The notes beneath the pieces are model-generated. The model did not search any database. It had not been told where the DNA came from and saw only the letters and a list, made by a program, of their open reading frames with translations. This document shows, piece by piece, positions 60,001 to 64,000 of a stretch of 64,000 bases of DNA. The position numbers and the translations under genes were made by a program. The stretch spans positions 66,555,543-66,619,542 of the forward strand of contig OW799234.1 of the NCBI GenBank assembly GCA_941918925.1, read 5' to 3'. Every line of letters begins with the position of its first letter. Position 1 is the stretch's first letter. This DNA comes from Phyto melanocephala (lineage: Eukaryota; Arthropoda; Insecta; Diptera; Rhinophoridae).

Positions 60001-62711
60001 CATGGGACTGGAGACATTTCCCTGCAAACGCTGTGTACGACAATGCACCAATTCAGCAAAAAGCTTTAGTACTGGCGTTGTAACGGCAGGATCGTGGGCC
60101 CAAAGCTCAACGGCCCGTATTAGCATGGGCAAATAATCAGAGTAATATCTAAAATTAGTGTAGAAAAGTTTTTAAGAGATATTCACGTCACCGGCTTTAA
60201 GTCTTGCGAAACTCCAAAATGGAAATAAAACAACAACAACTATGTATACTATAATTTTGCAATAAAATTCACTTTTGTACTATCTCTAAACTTGAAGGAA
60301 AGCGCGTAACTCGGCGGCGATTGAAGTACCGATACAAAGTCGGCAGCAAGAACTGCTTGTCTGTCGGCTTCGTTTTCTGCTTATTAACACTTTTTCGCAA
60401 AAACTAGTGCTCACGTTAACAAAAGTTAATGTACCCAATTTTGCAATAATAAAAGTGGTATAATGGAAACCTGTTTTATTAAGTTTTAAAAATATATATA
60501 ACCAAGGTATGCACGTCACTGGTTTTAGTTTTGCTCAACTCGTCGGCAGTTCAAGTATCTAATCAAAGTCGACAGTCACGGATAGTGGGCTGTCAGTTTC
60601 GCTTTTTGACATTTCGCAAGAGTAAAACCTTAATATGTGAGCCTTTTTCCACTTTTATTCAAAAGAAGTTTTTTTAATCAACAATATTTTTATTAAAATC
60701 AGGGTAACTGATACAAGGTGGCGGTGCAAGCCCAGCTGACTATTTTTTTGTGTTCTGGAGAATGTCAAAATACATACTTAAAAAAATTATTTCAACTTCG
60801 GAAATTGTCAAACTCCATACATAAAAAAGGAGAGACAAAAATTGCTCTCCTTTACGCTATCACCTTATGTAATTACACCATGATTAAAATTTTTTTTTTA
60901 TCAAATAAATTTTCAATTAAATACCATCGTTTACAAATTGTCAAAATGCTCAAAAACTATATTTCGGTGAAAAATTATTTTTTTTTTTAAACTTTGTATT
61001 CCATACTTACAACCACTCAAACAGCATTGTATAAGGAACACGTGATGTGAGGGGCTGAGCTAAGCCTCGTAAGTCTCTCGCCAAGCCAATTATTGCCTTT
61101 TTCGCCTCTTCATTGGGAAAACTATTGGAGTCCATTAACACTGGACCAAGATTTTCAAATTGATCTTATAAAAATAAAAATTAAATTAAATTATAATTTT
61201 TTAAATTCTATGACAAACTTATACTAGTTAATGGAGTAAGAAAACTATAAAATCGTTCTTCATCTTCGCCCAAATCAAACATCAGGAGACGTCCTAGTGA
61301 TGTATAAAACATGGTGCGACAACGCATTTCCGTTAATGAAGAATTAGTGCCCAAAAATGGAAAATGTTCGCTCTAAAAATGGATATAGCTGTGAAAATCA
61401 GTAATACTTTATTGACTTATAATACTTGTAATACCGTATGATGTGTAAGCATAAACTGCACTTCTTCTAATTTAGCCAATTTCCGTACGGAATTAAAGTG
61501 TACAGAGAGATCTGACAGTAACATTAAAGTTTTTGTTATTATTTGTTCGGAATGGCCCCAGAATTTCAAATTTGTTATACTTTAATGATAAGTTAAATAT
61601 ATAAAAAAAAGAATAAATACAATTTTAACATCCAGAAACTATCCATCGAATAAAATTACTAACATTTTACGATTGATAAAACTTAATAGCATTTGTTCAT
61701 CACTGATGCCAAATACTTCGTTCAAACGCTTATAAACATTTGTCTTTTGCGTTTGTTCGCTGATATGCATTTTGCGCACTTGTTCGAGAAAACTTAAAAT
61801 AGCCAGTTCCAATTTTTCACAGCCTGCCTGCGGTAAACGGGCATCCGTTAGACGCATTAATTGAAACACCCTTATGACCAGCTCAGCATCCATGGTGTCA
61901 TGATCATCACTCGAATTCACCGTAAGTCTTTCAACAATGGCCGAGCCAATAATATACACCAACCACGTCAATTGAAGTTCATGTATGGTAATATCCATGG
62001 GATTTGAGTTGGGTGTTTGTAGAAGATTTTCATATTCACGGGCTTTTTGATCGAAATGCTGTACTAACAATTGACACGTTTTGTCGTATTCACAGCGTTC
62101 AATAACCGATAGCTGTTCCAATTGTTGTTGAACCATACACAAATCGTCCAGTGGATCATCTATATTTTCACGCACAATAACGGGAACGGCTTCTAGACGC
62201 GATTCCACATATGCTTTTGTTACCTCGGGCGTGTAGGTGCCCAATAAATGCGGTTCGGCTGATTTTACATAAGGAACTGAAGCCACCATACGTTGCCAAA
62301 GGGTAAGTAAATAATGTACACTATTAGGGGCAAATCGCCACATCTAAAAGATCAAGTAATTGGTTATAATACTAAAAAACTAATTAAATTATTTTAAACC
62401 TGTAATGATTGCACGGTAAATTTGGCAATTAATGCAATAGCTTCGGGATAACAAGGCACAGCAATCAATTCACCCAACTGATAGTTTGACTTTAGACGGG
62501 CCAATAGGCGACAAAATTCATGGTAATTATCTGGATCACTTAAACCCTTTAGCAATATGTGTCATTGTTTTATTAATATACTTAATATTTTTTAAAACTC
62601 TTTTTTACTTACATGCAAATTAACCAATATATTTTTAACGCCTTCCACTAAATGTGTTAGGAACTTGGTACGTTCAGAATTGTTAAATAAAGAACGGCGT
62701 ACAGAAGTCAT
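54032..62711 (-). CDS. Ranbp16: Exportin-7 (Ranbp16), C-terminal thirteen exons
   Basis: Fly exportin-7, an importin-beta family HEAT-repeat receptor that carries cargo through nuclear pores with RanGTP. Minus-strand exons from splice sites: 62711-62613, 62546-62400, 62343-61664, 61579-61435, 61372-61225, 61164-61011, 60148-59743, 56779-56641, 56565-56488, 56409-56348, 56283-56144, 54323-54204 and 54131-54032. All phases agree and give about 805 residues. Recognisable parts: [119 protein letters not shown] and [12 protein letters not shown]. About 280 N-terminal residues expected for the 1087-residue human protein are not found up to 64000, so the 5' exons lie outside. Introns 59742-56780 and 56143-54324 are swollen by transposons. 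Confidence 0.93.
54886..55761. repeat. Harbinger-like MITE, copy 3, split by a Helitron
   Basis: Left half GGGCCGTATTTATAAAAAAT (from 54886) and right half (about 55685-55761) of the same element as copies 1 and 2, with TTA at 54883-54885 and 55762-55764. A Helitron (54933-55547) plus a little filler sits inside. Located in an exportin-7 intron. Confidence 0.8.
54933..55547 (-). mobile_element. Non-autonomous Helitron in exportin-7 intron
   Basis: On the minus strand it starts TCTATGTATATAAAAATG at 55547 after A and ends GGCTAG at 54933 before T. GGGGCGTAGCAACGCGCGCC forms the 3' hairpin. Three internal units at 120-bp spacing carry CAAAGTTTCAGAAAAATCG. The 135-codon open frame at 55038-55445 on the plus strand is just the translation of these units. 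Confidence 0.9.
57515..58228 (+). repeat. CAAGTAAGAG-family element with ATAAAA duplication
   Basis: Starts CAAGTAAGAGCGC and ends TGTGAAGGGT; ATAAAA occurs on both sides (57509-57514 and 58229-58234). AT-only core at about 57665-57830. It is inserted in the piggyBac-like relic, so it is younger than that element. Closest in sequence to the nested copy at 9136. Confidence 0.8.
58380..58955 (+). pseudogene. piggyBac transposase remnant
   Basis: One frame gives [20 protein letters not shown] then GFTQFIPS, the conserved stretch with the second part of the piggyBac catalytic core. A second frame (58586-58852) continues to [10 protein letters not shown]. After a stop, [13 protein letters not shown] and VKCTECI complete the Cys-rich C-terminal domain. 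Stops and frame changes make it non-functional. The upstream half (56900-57500) is not clearly readable. Confidence 0.8.
59244..59630. repeat. 386-bp MITE, copy 2, with AAT duplication
   Basis: GGGCCAATTCAAAGT and ACTTTGAATTGGCCC ends, AAT on both sides (59241-59243 and 59631-59633). Nearly identical to 17946-18331 except for small indels. In an exportin-7 intron. Confidence 0.85.
60711..60882 (+). repeat. Short MITE, near-identical to 11320-11488
   Basis: ATACAAGGTGGCGGTGCAAG to ATGTAATTACACCATG, in the exportin-7 intron 61010-60149. A related inverted piece lies at about 13600-13640 (AGCACCGCCACTTGTATAAG). Confidence 0.75.
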
Positions 62712-63027
62712 CTAAAACAAATATGAAAAGAATTTTCAATTTTATAGCTTTTAAATGTAATGCTAAATTTTATTTCTAATAAATATTTTTCAATAACGCA
62801 GCGCCGTGCTATCACTAGCTCCAATTCGTGCAGCAATAACTTGTCAAAGACAGACTTAAATTTAAATTACTCCCATACTTTAAAAAAAAAAAAAAATATT
62901 GAACGTCTCACAACCACTTTTCTTATTTTGTCTAATTTAAAAAAAATATATAAAATCGATGTTTTGTCACGTTGCTTTGCTCTCTGATCGAAAATGGAAA
63001 GTTTTATTAATTTATATGTACAGATAA
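62712..63027. other. Exportin-7 intron, no gene seen
   Basis: AT-rich intron sequence upstream (on the minus strand) of the exon beginning at 62711; the short open frames are not recognisable. Confidence 0.4.
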
Positions 63028-63300
63028 TCCAGGGCGTGGATATTGGACAGGACTGATATGGCATGGAGGAACAGAAGGTACTGCAGAGTATCAAGGGCTT
63101 TACGGCCCAAGTTGAACTTGGCGGACTCTACAATACTTTTGGACCTGAATAGGGTATGTCCGAGGGCCACTATTAAGGTTATAACGATATACTGTCCACG
63201 GGTGGGATCACGGCACTACGGTTTATTGTAGGATGAGCAAGAGTTGAAAAGTGTGGAGTATGTGTTCCGTCAATGCCCAAAATGACAGAAATTACAGAAT
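63028..63300 (+). pseudogene. LINE RNase H downstream fragment
   Basis: Plus-strand open frame (63043-63231) encodes DRTDMAWRNRRYCRVSRALR, nearly the same as the segment after the RNase H domain in the element at 57-1115. It then decays through frameshifts toward the zinc-finger region. Too short to be functional. Confidence 0.8.
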
Positions 63301-63382
63301 TTTTATGAAAAACAGTTGAAATACTTTTTTAATATATCTTTTGTATAGCAAATATTTTCTTAAAAAAGAATTAGTTATGTTA

Positions 63383-64000
63383 GGTAGGTAGGTAAGTAAG
63401 GCCGGTGTGAAGCAACCCTCACCCAGAGACCAATACGGTCCATTGTGACGCCTTAAAAGTTATAAGAGAGATAAGAAGTTAGAATTACAACACGAAAAAA
63501 AGAGAATGGAAGAAAAAAAGAAGACAGACAAAGGAGAAGACGTGGACAACAAACTAATCCCAAAAAAAAAGAGCCAAGACCCTACAAACGACCCATTCCC
63601 GGTCTCAAGTCACGAAGCCAGGTCATTCCCATTACGAATCCTATCAGATTCTCGAGTCCGCAGCTCGAGGCATCACCTAATTCGCCAAGAAATCTGCTAC
63701 CTAGCCATCCTGCCAATCTACAGTCTGGGACATTGGCACAGGCCCAACATGCAGTGACCCGTAATCATCCCTATCATGGTCCTCACGCAGACCCTATCTC
63801 TGTCTAGAAGCAAATCCGAATCAGATTTACTGAGTATCGGCCACAGCGTCGGCTACTCCAGTCTCGCTCAGAACCCATTCCCTGATCATACCAAAATAGA
63901 AACCCAAAGGAGGCCTAACCGCCTCCACCCTATCAGAATCCACTATTTCGGAGCCCAGTCTCGCCAACTCATCAGCCATCTCATTGCCGCTAATGTTGGA
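63383..64000 (-). mobile_element. LINE 3' end, RNase H family, continuing past window end
   Basis: The minus strand at 64000-63880 encodes GNEMADELARLGS and PPLGFYFG, matching the RNase H end of the LINE at 57-1115. Downstream, decayed pieces match its C-terminal tail (ELGD..., and a CPRL motif). The 3' end at about 63383-63460 contains GGTTGCTTCACACCGGCC and ACTTACCTACCTACCTAAC, similar to 3' ends of fly LOA-type elements. Frameshifts are present. Confidence 0.75.

Overview
The window looks like nuclear DNA of a higher fly. The basis is strongly AT-rich intergenic DNA, short introns with insect-type splice sites, and four genes whose products I recognise as Drosophila orthologues: Crag, Caf1-180, Gbeta13F and Ranbp16/exportin-7. 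The abundance of repeats with a CAAGTAAGAG start and a GGGTAT end suggests a calyptrate (blow fly or house fly type) genome, but that placement is from memory and is an inference. There are no bacterial, CRISPR or operon features.

Layout. 1-1115: 3' part of an RNase-H-bearing LINE in a Crag intron. 1650-7406 (+): last four coding exons of Crag, with introns holding a Tc1-like relic, a tandem-repeat-like element and a Helitron with a helicase remnant. 8598-11490: nested repeats and MITEs. 11700-12368 (+): a four-TM MARVEL-like protein. 12786-19545: Helitron, doubly nested repeats, pogo-like and Harbinger-like MITEs. 20261-25056 (-): complete Caf1-180 in four exons. 26499-28895: large repeat with an internal 288-bp tandem array. 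29089-34156 (+): essentially full-length Jockey-clade retrotransposon with a 13-bp target duplication. 34170-47290: AT-rich, gene-poor DNA with Helitron and fold-back elements. 47291-48313 (-): complete Gbeta13F coding region. 50613-51655: degenerate hAT element. 54032-62711 (-): thirteen exons giving about 805 C-terminal residues of exportin-7; its introns contain a piggyBac-like relic, a Helitron inside a MITE, and other insertions. 63028-64000: two more pieces of the LINE seen at position 1.

The host genes have no evident joint pathway: Crag is a Rab exchange factor, Caf1-180 a histone chaperone, Gbeta13F a heterotrimeric G-protein subunit, and exportin-7 a nuclear transport receptor. Crag and Gbeta13F are both X-linked in D. 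melanogaster, so the window could be Muller element A, but this is not shown by the sequence.

The most interesting material is mobile. It includes (i) a repeat superfamily whose two ends can pair and whose paired ends change together between subfamilies; (ii) a young Jockey-clade element with a DPE-like promoter, a heptamer tail instead of poly(A), and a single frame break in an A8 run; (iii) a Helitron copy that links a non-autonomous family to a helicase; and (iv) many nested insertions whose empty and filled sites define element ends. Exon limits and repeat boundaries were read by eye; no alignment or database search was run.
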